Below are positions 34,230 to 42,460 of a DNA stretch of 64,000 nucleotides, one piece after another. A program made the translations under genes and the position numbers. Under the pieces are notes generated by a model. That model did not search any database. It saw only the letters and a list, made by a program, of their open reading frames with translations, and had not been told where the DNA came from. This stretch comes from SB25 sp029560875 (GTDB taxonomy: Bacteria > Bacteroidota > Bacteroidia > Bacteroidales > Tenuifilaceae): NCBI GenBank assembly GCA_035388225.1, contig DAOOPM010000011.1, positions 34,994-98,993 on the forward strand, in the 5' to 3' direction. Every line of letters begins with the position of its first letter. Position 1 is the first letter of the stretch.

Positions 34230-34584
34230 AGTTGTAATTTTATTTTATTGATTATTAGGTATATATGATTTTAAGTTTTAATCAAACAATTTATGCAAGG
34301 TTAATGCTACTTTAGGAATTTTCAAAATGGGAGTAACTTTCAATCAGTATGTTAAGAAACATAATCTTTTGAAAGGCTTGATTTTGATTGAACTATGAGA
34401 TGCTTTTCGTTTTTTGACATATGAACAGTAAGGGGGTGATGTTGATTAAGTGTACATTTTGGGTTTGTTGGGATTGAATTAGACGGCGCGTAATTGCGCA
34501 AGCACACAATCCTGTATTAATACTATACCAAATCACTTATAGCATCTGCATAACTAGCCCCTTTGGGATTGCCAAATGTTGTTT
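34230..34584. other. 355-bp non-coding region upstream of rocD
   Basis: A+T-rich, with no gene and no clear terminator for the next minus-strand gene. It marks the edge between the ordinary rocD region and the accessory stretch 34.5-39.1 kb. A short GC-rich patch (ACGGCGCGTAATTGCGC, about 34483-34499) can form a weak hairpin. Confidence 0.5.
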
Positions 34585-35631
34585 TTATTGTTTTAGCTTT
34601 GATGTAAAATCAACAATCAATTCGTCAAAATTGGGGTATATATTTCTAGCAGAGGTTACAGTTTGGTCTTTTAGCAGTCTCTTCATTTGTTCCTCGCTAC
34701 CATTTTCGAAAAGGTATGCTATTAGTGCACCTCCTACAGTGTAGTTGTAATCATCAGGAAAATCTTTAGGATTTTCCCACAAATCAATTATTTTTATCTC
34801 TTTACCTGCCAATGATTCTCGGGCTATCTGCATTCTATCCCTATTTGTTTGGTCAAAATAAGTGGCAATGCCCTCGTTAATTAGTCGTGTTGATTTTGTT
34901 GGTTGAATTCCATATGTAACTAATATGTGAGCAATTTCGTGACCTCGGGTTTGATTGTTTCTAGAATTAATAGCGCACAAATTTGAATTGGCGAAACCTA
35001 GTACCTGTCCAAATTTCCGTTTTGCTTGTTTAGGGTTATCCCAAACAAAAAAGTCTATCTTTTTGTAAGGTTTCGCATTAAAAAACTTGTTTATTTCTTC
35101 GTAGGCCTTTTCTCTATCTTTTATAAACAATTCCTTATCTGCAATATTCTTCGATTCTTGAAAATGAAATCGGATATTTTCGGATTCAACAATCTCCCAA
35201 TCGTCATAGAAACTAGTCATCTGGAATGTCTCTAAAAGTTTCAGGGCATATTTTGTGGAGTTCTCAGTTGCATTTAGGTTTATACAAGTCTTAATAGATT
35301 CCTTGGATTTATTGTATTCACCTGTAGCGTAGTAACAATTCCCAAGATAAACATAGCTCCATGCCTGAACCCAGTCTGGATTATTCTCCTTAACAGTTCC
35401 TTTTTCAAGAAATGGGATTGCTTTTTCAAACTGTTTGGTGTCTGCGTAGGCTCTGCCTATAAGCATACTTACATTTGGGTGGTCAGGATAATTCTTTAAT
35501 TCCTCCTGTCCAAATTCTATAACTTTCGCATAATCCTTTTGAACATAAAGTTTCCCAAGCTTCTCAATGTTCTGAGCATAAATACTAAATGAAAAGAGTA
35601 ATCCTGCTACAACTAAAAATATCTGTTTCAT
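34585..35631 (-). CDS. Exported TPR protein with peptidase-MA-like domain
   Basis: The 348-residue precursor has a signal peptide (to about residue 19, FSIYAQ), three to four TPR-like repeats (about 22-120) and a C-terminal domain with RGHEIAHILVTYG (HExxH, about residue 236) followed by LINEGIATYFDQ, the Glu of a gluzincin third ligand. This is the peptidase MA-like layout, probably a zinc peptidase in the periplasm. It is the last gene of the accessory stretch on the minus strand and has a degenerate cassette-type repeat just upstream (35659-35770). Confidence 0.78.
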   Translation of the reverse strand: MKQIFLVVAGLLFSFSIYAQNIEKLGKLYVQKDYAKVIEFGQEELKNYPDHPNVSMLIGRAYADTKQFEKAIPFLEKGTVKENNPDWVQAWSYVYLGNCYYATGEYNKSKESIKTCINLNATENSTKYALKLLETFQMTSFYDDWEIVESENIRFHFQESKNIADKELFIKDREKAYEEINKFFNAKPYKKIDFFVWDNPKQAKRKFGQVLGFANSNLCAINSRNNQTRGHEIAHILVTYGIQPTKSTRLINEGIATYFDQTNRDRMQIARESLAGKEIKIIDLWENPKDFPDDYNYTVGGALIAYLFENGSEEQMKRLLKDQTVTSARNIYPNFDELIVDFTSKLKQ

Positions 35632-35658
35632 AATTATTAAATGGTTTACAATTATTTA

Positions 35659-35770
35659 CGCTGGGTCGATGCCCGCGGTTTTATTTCTGTTAAAAAGTTA
35701 GTTAAAGGTAATAAAAATTCTGCATTTGAATCATCAGCCCCAGTGAAAGCAGCTGCTTGTTCACGTTAGT
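35659..35770 (-). repeat. Cassette-boundary repeat J1 (degenerate attC-like site)
   Basis: Shares the segment TCTGCATT(TGAATC)ATCAGCC (35719-35739) with the site at 37327-37456 and has a GTTAGT box at 35765-35770; CGCTGGG and CCCAGTG form an imperfect outer stem. The left box is decayed (TTTACG in place of GCTAAC). It separates the MA-peptidase and GNAT genes. Confidence 0.5.
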
Positions 35771-35805
35771 GCTTTTTTATTCAATCTTTTCATTATACGT
35801 TCCTG

Positions 35806-36255
35806 TTATTCCAGTAAATCCTTTTTAAGATAAATCATATCAACAAGTTGTATGTCGCCATCGAACATAGGGTGGTTATAATTGTCTGTAAAAAAATTCT
35901 TTACTCGATGTGACTTTTCAAATCCACAACTTTCATAAAACGACAAAATTGTAGGAGTTTCTCCAGTCCCAACAAGCATTGTTTTGTAGTCATTCTTGTA
36001 GAAATCTAAAATGAAATTTATCAATGCCTTCCCATATCCTTTGCCTTGATATTTCTCGTATGTTGCTATGTTTTTCAACTCGCAGGTTTCGCTATTTATA
36101 GGAGCTACAACACAAACGCTCTTCAAATCACCGTCGTACAAAGCAAATAAGTCTCCATTCGGCAAATATTTGTCAATCATATTTTCCTGCTCGTCTGCCA
36201 ACAATAATAGGTCTAGAAACTGTTTCTTATTTTCGATAATCTTCTCTATTTTCAC
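35806..36255 (-). CDS. GNAT-family N-acetyltransferase
   Basis: The 149-residue protein shows the GNAT acetyl-CoA site YQGKGYGKALI (about 70-80; Q/R-x-x-G-x-G) preceded by LKNIATYEKY on beta 4 and followed by VGTGETPTILSFYESCGFEK, typical of the C-terminal half. Substrate unknown. The start is GTG (36253-36255); no in-frame ATG precedes it. As an isolated short gene between two repeat sites it fits a gene-cassette cargo. Confidence 0.88.
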   Translation of the reverse strand: MKIEKIIENKKQFLDLLLLADEQENMIDKYLPNGDLFALYDGDLKSVCVVAPINSETCELKNIATYEKYQGKGYGKALINFILDFYKNDYKTMLVGTGETPTILSFYESCGFEKSHRVKNFFTDNYNHPMFDGDIQLVDMIYLKKDLLE

Positions 36256-36310
36256 GATATCACTGTTATTTAATAACTTGGAAGGTTTTGTTTTTGGTTG
36301 AATCTTCAGG

Positions 36311-36329
36311 CTAAACCACCTGTTAGCAG
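36311..36329 (-). repeat. Cassette-boundary repeat J2 (half site)
   Basis: CTAAACCACCTGTTAGCAG nearly repeats the CTAAACCACTGTTAGCTG box of the 37327-37456 site. Only one good arm is present in this 78-bp gap; the partner arm (AAACCTTCCAAGTTAT-like on the minus strand, about 36270-36290) is weak. Confidence 0.55.
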
Positions 36330-36333
36330 TTGA

Positions 36334-37290
36334 TTATTTTTTAAATTCTTTTGTTTTTGGATCATACGTGAAGAGTGTTTGAAGTTTAATGCTTTCATCG
36401 TTTTGGTTAGTTTCAAAAAAAGAAGTTTTCTTTTCCTTATTTATTATAATATCACTTATAACTTTACTATTAACATCTATTGAAATGCTATTCGCTAATA
36501 TTTTATTGTTATTATCTCTTAATACTCTTGCATCAATAATATTTGCTGGGCGTTCTTTAAATTTAACATAAACTCCAGAATTTACTCCTAATAAATTTAT
36601 ATTCAAATCATTAACTTTTGCGTATAATCCTTGAAATTGGATATTGAAATTAATTTGAAATGAGTCAAATTTTTTTTCCTCATCTAATGTTAACCATTGA
36701 ATTATAGCAACATTCCAAATCCTATCTTTATTTTCCTTGATTGCTTCTAAAATGTAGTAGTCTAAATGTTTAGGACTGTCATTTGTTTGATTGTAAATAA
36801 ATAATTCTGATTTATTTATTTGCTCAATTAAATCTTCATCTGCTTCAAAAAAAACAGTAGTATTACTCAACCTATTTTCAATAATTAACCCAAGTTGTTT
36901 TATTGATAGCCAAGAGAAAACGATTTCTGTATTAACCTTATTCGCAATCAATAAATCTATGCCAAAATCTCTCGGAGATTCGATAGCATCTTTTTGAAAA
37001 CCATTTTGGCTAATAAGAACTTTTTTGTTTATGCTATTAATTCTTAAACATTTTGAATTGAATGCTTCAACTTCTTTTGCAGATACCTTCCTTTTATAAT
37101 CTTTACATTCAATTGCAATTATTATTTCATAGTTATTTACTTTGGATTTAATTAAAATGTCGATTTCTCTTTTGTTTCCACTGTTGTTATTTATTTTGTA
37201 GTTTTTAAATATTTGAGTATTAGCGTTGTTTATAAATGTTTCTTCAATCAATCTGATTATTCTTTCCAATGTTTTTCCGTTTTCTTTCAT
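36334..37290 (-). CDS. Orphan PD-(D/E)XK restriction-endonuclease-like protein
   Basis: The 318-residue protein has an N-terminal Mrr-like nuclease core: KREIDILIKSK (Asp44), then IIIAIECKDYKRKVSAKEVE (Glu61-x-Lys63) and the helix EVEAFNSKCLRI, matching the D...ExK catalytic pattern with the following Q/N-x helix of the restriction endonuclease family. The remaining about 180 residues form an unknown beta-rich domain. No methyltransferase, McrB-like NTPase or specificity subunit is adjacent. The gene is strikingly A+T-rich against its neighbours and is bracketed by cassette-type repeats, so recent horizontal arrival is likely. A defence role is inferred, not shown. Confidence 0.75.
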   Translation of the reverse strand: MKENGKTLERIIRLIEETFINNANTQIFKNYKINNNSGNKREIDILIKSKVNNYEIIIAIECKDYKRKVSAKEVEAFNSKCLRINSINKKVLISQNGFQKDAIESPRDFGIDLLIANKVNTEIVFSWLSIKQLGLIIENRLSNTTVFFEADEDLIEQINKSELFIYNQTNDSPKHLDYYILEAIKENKDRIWNVAIIQWLTLDEEKKFDSFQINFNIQFQGLYAKVNDLNINLLGVNSGVYVKFKERPANIIDARVLRDNNNKILANSISIDVNSKVISDIIINKEKKTSFFETNQNDESIKLQTLFTYDPKTKEFKK

Positions 37291-37326
37291 TAGGTTACTT
37301 ATATAATTAGTTTTTATAAATTTGCT

Positions 37327-37456
37327 GCTAACGGTCGGTGGTTTGGGCTGCTGGGGAGTTAAAGGCCAGCGGCGTCATCCCACGCTAAAAACATACTAAA
37401 ATACTAAAAACTTTCGTATCTGCATTATCAGCCACAATAGCTAAACCACTGTTAGC
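37327..37456 (-). repeat. Cassette-boundary repeat J3 (attC-like palindrome)
   Basis: GCTAAC (37327-37332), a 6-base spacer and TGGTTT (37339-37344) face AAACCA (37443-37448), a 2-base spacer and GTTAGC (37451-37456). The two arms are reverse complements, but the spacers differ in length, giving unpaired bases on one side as in integron attC sites. The 130-bp length is within the attC range. It separates the nuclease and the six-TM gene. Confidence 0.65.
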
Positions 37457-37466
37457 TGTTTGTTGC

Positions 37467-38114
37467 TTAAGTTTTTTGTCCTCTCCATTTAATTTGTATA
37501 AAGTCTTCGTATTTGGTAAAATACTCTAGACCTAAAACTAATAGCATCGAACTAATAATATAAACTTTCTGCATTATGGCTGTCAAAACCAAATAGCCTA
37601 AACCATAAAAGATAAAGAAACCGTAATAAGTCAATAAGCAAGAAATACAGAAGAATTTAAATAAATGAAGTTTTGACTTTAGGATAAATATTGTAATAGT
37701 AAATAAACCAAGTAATGTTAAAATAATTGATATTACTCCCACATCATGCAAGGGTGTTGCGATTAAGAAAATAAATATTATGTTGGCAATGCCTATAAAT
37801 TTTAAAATATTGGCCCATTGTCTTGACGGTATCTTTTTTGACATATTGATAAAAAAAATTCCATACCCTACCGAGTGGAATGCCATTCCAATAAGTGCCC
37901 AAATCCAGCCAGGGTTTTCTGAACCGTTTATTGCTTTTGTTGCAAACAAATTGCTAATGAAATTTTTTGACCAGTAAAACCCTATGGAATCTTTATCAAG
38001 CAATGAGCCGCCTGGATAAACTAGGGTTGCTATTACTATCAAAATCACTGAAATGACCAAACTTATCAAAACAGAATATTTCCTAATCATTTGCTTAATT
38101 GTTAAACTTTTCAT
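37467..38114 (-). CDS. Six-TM membrane protein of unknown function
   Basis: I prefer the ATG at 38114 (215 residues, MKSLTIKQMIRKYSV); the longer open frame begins with GTG at 38213 inside repeat J4 and has an unlikely basic, non-hydrophobic N-terminus. Six hydrophobic helices follow one another: near residues 11-31, 60-82, 93-117, 124-142, 147-170 and 172-194, with short loops. It resembles small DUF998-like membrane proteins only in outline. Very A+T-rich. Flanked by attC-like repeats on both sides, so it reads as a single-gene cassette. Confidence 0.72.
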   Translation of the reverse strand: MKSLTIKQMIRKYSVLISLVISVILIVIATLVYPGGSLLDKDSIGFYWSKNFISNLFATKAINGSENPGWIWALIGMAFHSVGYGIFFINMSKKIPSRQWANILKFIGIANIIFIFLIATPLHDVGVISIILTLLGLFTITIFILKSKLHLFKFFCISCLLTYYGFFIFYGLGYLVLTAIMQKVYIISSMLLVLGLEYFTKYEDFIQIKWRGQKT

Positions 38115-38149
38115 TTGGCGACTAGGTGTGGAGTTACTTTGCAATGACC

Positions 38150-38276
38150 GGTAACGGTGGCAATATACAAAGTTGGGGATTACGGAGCTATTCACTATCA
38201 AGGTACACCGCACCTAATGCGAGCCGAAACCTTTGAATAACCTATTAAACCCCAATTTTGTATATTGCGTGTTAAC
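38150..38276 (-). repeat. Cassette-boundary repeat J4 (long attC-like palindrome)
   Basis: GGTAAC (38150-38155), a 5-base spacer and CAATATACAAAGTTGGGG (38161-38178) face CCCCAATTTTGTATATTG (38250-38267), a 3-base spacer and GTTAAC (38271-38276). The 18-bp arms match at 17 positions. The central 71 bp can form a further stem. It lies between the six-TM and the DUF4272 genes; the DUF4272 stop is 8 bp beyond it. Confidence 0.75.
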
Positions 38277-38283
38277 TACGTTT

Positions 38284-39045
38284 TTATGTACTTAAATCTG
38301 TTTCATCCCATTCAATTCCCATAGAAAGCATCCAAGTTAAAGAATGTCTTCTTTCGTGAATAACACCGCCATTTCCAACAGGGTCAAAGGTTGGTGGAAC
38401 GGTTTGTCTTCCCAATTGTGCACTTCTTACTGCATTATGAAGACAATAAAATAAGTCTTCTTTCTTCTTTAAATCTTCATCTGATACAGTTTCCTTTGTC
38501 CTAACCCAATCTTCAATTTTTCCATCAAGCGGACAAGTGTAATTAATTAAAATTTCTTGCATTTGTTCACCAGTAGTCATTTGTCCTGTTATGTCTGGAA
38601 CATTATAACCGAAGTACCACGCTAAAGGCCAGGTATTTTCAAATTTCCAGCCAATCATATTTCTTAATTCCTCATCATTTCTGGGAGAATTTAGAATATG
38701 TTTTTCGTCTTCTGCTAAAAACAAATCTAATCCATTGGTTACAACAAAGTTTAGAATTCGTTCATTAGATAAGTCTTGTTCAGATACCATTAGCCAAAGA
38801 ACAATAGCCTTTATTGCATTTAATCTTTTAGCAATCTCGACTTTAGGTCTTATTTGTCTTTCAAGATCTGTAGGCAAAGAAGTAGCTGGTTTGAAACCTG
38901 CATTTAAACATATTGAAATATTTTCGAGTCTCAAATCTGTCATCCAAGGAATATTTTTATACGTTTCTAATATGTTGCCTTGTGTTGTTTGTTTTGATTG
39001 GTCTTCATTTTCTGATGAACCGAATATTTTCTTAAAAATGCTCAT
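38284..39045 (-). CDS. DUF4272 domain-containing protein
   Basis: The 253-residue protein matches the DUF4272 layout: KRLNAIKAIVLWLMVSEQDL after a leader of about 70 residues, a middle SPRNDEELRNMIGWKFENTWPLAWYFGY and the C-terminal VIHERRHSLTWMLSMGIEWDETDL that closes the family with a WDE-D motif. No function is known. The N-terminus (MSIFKKIFGSSENED) is a charged tail with no signal. The gene is the outermost in the small-gene array and abuts repeat J4. Confidence 0.85.
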   Translation of the reverse strand: MSIFKKIFGSSENEDQSKQTTQGNILETYKNIPWMTDLRLENISICLNAGFKPATSLPTDLERQIRPKVEIAKRLNAIKAIVLWLMVSEQDLSNERILNFVVTNGLDLFLAEDEKHILNSPRNDEELRNMIGWKFENTWPLAWYFGYNVPDITGQMTTGEQMQEILINYTCPLDGKIEDWVRTKETVSDEDLKKKEDLFYCLHNAVRSAQLGRQTVPPTFDPVGNGGVIHERRHSLTWMLSMGIEWDETDLST

Positions 39046-39151
39046 ATTTTTTAGGTATAGGTTGTTTTAAAATTGTAACTAACCCCTTATATTAATATAC
39101 CTTCAAGTAACACATCTAATTTGTTTACCTAAAAGCACACTCAAATATAAA

Positions 39152-39177
39152 TAAAAAACGAGGGTAAAATACCCTCG
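39152..39177 (-). terminator. Terminator of the MATE transporter gene
   Basis: CGAGGGTA and TACCCTCG (39159-39177) form a perfect stem over AAA, with the A-run at 39152-39158 giving a U-tract for minus-strand transcription. It insulates the MATE gene from the downstream DUF4272 gene. Confidence 0.85.
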
Positions 39178-39183
39178 CTCTAT

Positions 39184-40569
39184 CTATGTGTGAATAACTT
39201 TTATCTTTTTCCATTTCTCGCTACGGAACCTAAGTATTAGAACTCCGCAGAAGAGCAGGAAGAATATTACCATAATTAGCCAACTTATGGGTACCGAGAG
39301 TTTAAACACTTTTAGCGTTAAGTAAAGCGTTGGAACAAACAGCCAGTGCGCAGTAACCGATGCTATCATTGTAAAGTGAGTATCGCCCGCACCGCGCAAT
39401 GCGCCAACCAATGCAACCATAACGGCTTCGGCAAGTACGTAGAGTGCTGCAATCTGTATCATCGATACTGCAATGGGTACAGCCTGCTCAAATACCATGC
39501 TGGGTACTTGTGGGTGGAATACCCTAACCAGCCACTCTGGAACAAATACAAATAGGATTAGTATTACTACAGAGTAAAAAACTCCTGTTTTTATTCCCGA
39601 TAAGGCCGAGCGGTGGGCAACCTGTGGTCGGCCTGCACCCATGTATCGCCCAACGAGGCTGGTTACTGCAATTTCAATTCCTAGCAGCGGAATAAACGAT
39701 ACTAAGTCCCAGTTAAACATTATTGTACTTGCCGTGGCAACATGGTCGCCTTGGGAGTGGAATAGCGATATCATGGTGGCAAAGGCAAAGAAGTTTAGGA
39801 ACATCTCTAAACCTGCTGGGTAACCGTAGTATAACAGTTTTTTCATAATGCTCCAGTTCAACTTAAACGAGTGCATTACCCCAAACTCTGCTCGGTTATT
39901 ATGCTTTAGGTAGGCAATTATCAGCACTACCATTGCCGAAAAACCTCCAAGGATTGTTGCCAAAGCAGCTCCTTTTACACCCATTGGCTCAAAGCCAAAC
40001 TTGCCAAATATCAGTACATAGTCAAGCACTACGTTTACAAGCATTGCCAGAATTGTGGCTAACATAACAATTTTAGTTTTGCCAATTCCTGTAAAGTAGC
40101 ATCCAAGGGTGTAGCGCATCATTCCGAAAATTGAACCCCAGGCCAGAATATTCAAATAGTCAATTTGATATCCTATTTGCGATTCAGGGATATTCATAAA
40201 GTGAAAATATTCTATAGCCAATGGCTTTAGCAGCACTATAATAGGCCAAGCCAGAACCGTAATTATAATTCCCTGAAATGCAGCAACTGTTGTATTGTGT
40301 TTTTGGTTTGCTCCAAAGTACTGTGCAACCAGAGCAGTTGTGTATCCTGTAAGACCCACAAAAAAGAACATTAGCATTTGCAGAGTTACACCGCCACCCA
40401 TTGCTGCATTCATTTGCTCGGAGCCTACTCGTGCAAGGAATAGCCTATCGGTAAAGGTCATAACTCCATCGCATGCGGTGGAAATAATCATAGGCAGAGC
40501 AATAAATAGGAGTTCCTTAACTCCTCCTGCCTTATTGTAATCGGAGAAGAATTTTTTGAAAAAAATCAT
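39184..40569 (-). CDS. MATE-family multidrug/cation efflux transporter
   Basis: The 461-residue protein has twelve hydrophobic helices in two halves. The N-terminal half opens LFIALPMIISTACDGVMTFTDRLFLARVGSEQMNAA and shows VALVAQYFGANQ; the second half repeats the pattern with MFNWDLVSFIPLLGIEIAVTSLVGRYMGAGRP. These are MatE motif positions in NorM/DinF-type transporters, driven by Na+ or H+. The transported compound is unknown. It is divergent from the nitroreductase gene with a 320-bp gap. Confidence 0.93.
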   Translation of the reverse strand: MIFFKKFFSDYNKAGGVKELLFIALPMIISTACDGVMTFTDRLFLARVGSEQMNAAMGGGVTLQMLMFFFVGLTGYTTALVAQYFGANQKHNTTVAAFQGIIITVLAWPIIVLLKPLAIEYFHFMNIPESQIGYQIDYLNILAWGSIFGMMRYTLGCYFTGIGKTKIVMLATILAMLVNVVLDYVLIFGKFGFEPMGVKGAALATILGGFSAMVVLIIAYLKHNNRAEFGVMHSFKLNWSIMKKLLYYGYPAGLEMFLNFFAFATMISLFHSQGDHVATASTIMFNWDLVSFIPLLGIEIAVTSLVGRYMGAGRPQVAHRSALSGIKTGVFYSVVILILFVFVPEWLVRVFHPQVPSMVFEQAVPIAVSMIQIAALYVLAEAVMVALVGALRGAGDTHFTMIASVTAHWLFVPTLYLTLKVFKLSVPISWLIMVIFFLLFCGVLILRFRSEKWKKIKVIHT

Positions 40570-40889
40570 AAACTAATAATTTTAAAGAATAAATTAATTT
40601 TTTTGAAAATACTAATTAATATCTATTGAATAAAATAGACTAGAACTACTCTCAAACTTTGATTTTATCGAAGTTGAAAGATTGTGGGAAGTTTGCCCTT
40701 TTTAGTTAAATCCTCATTTTCGTACAGCGGAGTATTAAGCGAGGAGTTTATAATTGCACAAAATTATATAAAATCTTGTTTCTGATATACAAGAGTTGTA
40801 ACTTTTATGATTGGTTATAAGGGTTATTTTGTAACTATAATCAAACCCTTTGGTCATTCTAATGTTTATAAACTTAAAATACTATAAAA
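40570..40889. other. 320-bp divergent intergenic region
   Basis: A+T-rich and non-coding between the divergent MATE and nitroreductase genes. It must hold both promoters; TTATTTTG (about 40825-40832) is a one-mismatch -7 element for the nitroreductase gene. No repeat or RNA gene is seen. Confidence 0.4.
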
Positions 40890-41438
40890 ATGAAGATTCT
40901 AGAATATATTGAAACCCGCCGTAGTGCAATGACTTTTAAGCCTGTACCTATTAGCATCGAGAGCATCAAAGTACTTTTAGATGCAGCTAGTTTGGCTCCA
41001 TCGGCTTACAATGAGCAACCCTGGCGATTTTATGTTGCCCGCAGGGAGAAAGAGGTTGGCTTTAACCGAATTCTAAGTGCACTTGCAGAACCAAATCAGG
41101 TTTGGGCTAAAAATGCATCGGTGCTGGTAGCAACAGCATTTGAACCTAAACTGAATAGAAATAACGCTGATAATTTCCACGCTTTGCACGATTTGGGTTT
41201 GGCTACCAGCTGTATGCTTATTCAGGCTCAATCAATGGGGCTTATAACTCACGTTATGGGTGGTTTTAATAGGGTAACTCTTAGGGATAACCTCTCAATC
41301 CCAGATTCGCAGGAAATAGGAGCCGTTATTGCAATTGGTTTGCCCGGTAATATTGATGAGTTACCCGAGAAGTTAAGGGACAGGTCAATTTCACCGAGGA
41401 GTAGAAAGGCCTTGGATGAGGTGTGTAGGTTTGTGTAA
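40890..41438 (+). CDS. Nitroreductase-family flavoprotein
   Basis: The 182-residue protein has the nitroreductase pattern: MKILEYIETRRSAMTFKP at the N-terminus (FMN-phosphate Arg-Arg-Ser), LLDAASLAPSAYNEQPWRFY for FMN and substrate binding, DLGLATSCMLIQAQSMGL, and VIAIGLPG with SPRSRKALDE at the C-terminus. Such enzymes reduce nitroaromatics, quinones or dihydropteridines using NAD(P)H. Length is typical. Plus strand, followed 71 bp later by the degenerate LytM gene, which may share its transcript. Confidence 0.92.
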   Translation: MKILEYIETRRSAMTFKPVPISIESIKVLLDAASLAPSAYNEQPWRFYVARREKEVGFNRILSALAEPNQVWAKNASVLVATAFEPKLNRNNADNFHALHDLGLATSCMLIQAQSMGLITHVMGGFNRVTLRDNLSIPDSQEIGAVIAIGLPGNIDELPEKLRDRSISPRSRKALDEVCRFV

Positions 41439-41509
41439 GTTATACAAATCCTTTTATTGGGCAATCATGAAAAAAATATTACTTTCGAGTAAATTTTTAA
41501 TATTGATTT

Positions 41510-42412
41510 ATGGCACGTTTTGAATCTTACTTGTTGGTAATTTTTTTTCTTTCATTTAATATTATTACTAATACTGCTTTTTCTCAGTACGAGAAAGAGG
41601 AGCAAATAACTTTTAGTTATGGTAGTAGAAATCCTATAAAGATTGAAGTTGAAACTAATAACAAAAAATGCGTATTTAAGGCTGTTAATTCATCTAATTA
41701 CCCGTATACTTTAGATGTTGAATTTAAACAAATACAGAATTTGTTACCGTATACTGCTAAGCAGATTTTCGTTGCTTATCCTGGTGTTACACGATTAATT
41801 GAATTTACTATAAGAGAACCTAATCTGCCACATGACTATAGTTATTCATACACTGTAAAAATTGGTGATCGAAGTAAAGAGGCTGACGTAAATTTTCCCT
41901 ATTTACTTCCTTTGTCAACTAATAAAGCCATTGAAGTTTATAAGATCCAATTAGATGAATCTCGAATGTTGATTACAAATAACTTGAGGGTTCATAGTGG
42001 CGATTCCGTTTTTTGTATAAGAAAGGGTTACGTTGCCGCAATTGGAAATTCAGAAATTCGTGAAAATATAATAAAACTAGGTTCATCGCTTGAAGTTAGG
42101 CATATTGACGGAACTGTTGCTGTTTATAATGGCATTGAAGAAAGTTCAATGCCTGTTAGATATGGGCAGACTATATATGCAGGGCAATTTTTAGGTACTG
42201 TAGGTAATAGTGAGAATATTACAGTATCGCTTTATAGTATTAAGGGAGATGGTTATTTAAGGGGAATGTCAATAAAGTATTTTAATGGTGATGATTCTTT
42301 AAAGACTATAGATAAACTAGATGGTCAGTATGTTGTGAAGTCGGAATTAATAGTTGAAAGGGAATTGTCTAAAAGAGAAAAGAGATTAAAAAGTAAAGGA
42401 AGGTTATTTTGA
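41510..42412 (+). CDS. Exported protein with degenerate LytM/M23-like domain
   Basis: The 300-residue precursor has a signal peptide (to about residue 26, TAFSQ) and an N-terminal beta domain. Residues about 160-245 follow the M23 peptidase pattern: VHSGDSVFCIRKGYVAAIG, EVRHIDGTVAVYNG and VRYGQTIYAGQFLGTVG match positions around the catalytic His, the YxH segment and the later G-x-G loop, but the final HxH zinc ligands are replaced by ITVSLYSI and the first H-x-x-x-D metal pair is absent. Such non-catalytic LytM proteins usually act as activators of cell-wall amidases. The C-terminal tail is highly basic (ELSKREKRLKSKGRLF). Confidence 0.7.
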   Translation: MARFESYLLVIFFLSFNIITNTAFSQYEKEEQITFSYGSRNPIKIEVETNNKKCVFKAVNSSNYPYTLDVEFKQIQNLLPYTAKQIFVAYPGVTRLIEFTIREPNLPHDYSYSYTVKIGDRSKEADVNFPYLLPLSTNKAIEVYKIQLDESRMLITNNLRVHSGDSVFCIRKGYVAAIGNSEIRENIIKLGSSLEVRHIDGTVAVYNGIEESSMPVRYGQTIYAGQFLGTVGNSENITVSLYSIKGDGYLRGMSIKYFNGDDSLKTIDKLDGQYVVKSELIVERELSKREKRLKSKGRLF

Positions 42413-42430
42413 TTTGGCTCAAATAAAAAA

Positions 42431-42456
42431 CGGGTGAAGAAATTCACCCGTTTTTT
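42431..42456. terminator. Bidirectional terminator between convergent genes
   Basis: CGGGTGAA and TTCACCCG pair in a 20-bp stem-loop (42431-42450) bounded by an A-run on the left and a T-run on the right, so it works for both the plus-strand LytM-like and the minus-strand VOC gene. Confidence 0.85.
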
Positions 42457-42460
42457 ATAT

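Noticed and set aside
36256..36333. J2 as a complete attC-like site
   Set aside because: Only one arm matches well; the opposite arm is too weak to call, so it is listed as a half site.
37467..38213. Extended 248-residue form of the six-TM protein starting at GTG 38213
   Set aside because: The extra 33 residues come from the J4 palindrome and lack any hydrophobic or conserved feature; ATG at 38114 fits better.
34230..39150. Restriction-modification operon or transposon at the accessory stretch
   Set aside because: No methylase, transposase, recombinase, terminal repeats or target duplication is visible; the boundary repeats fit a cassette array better.
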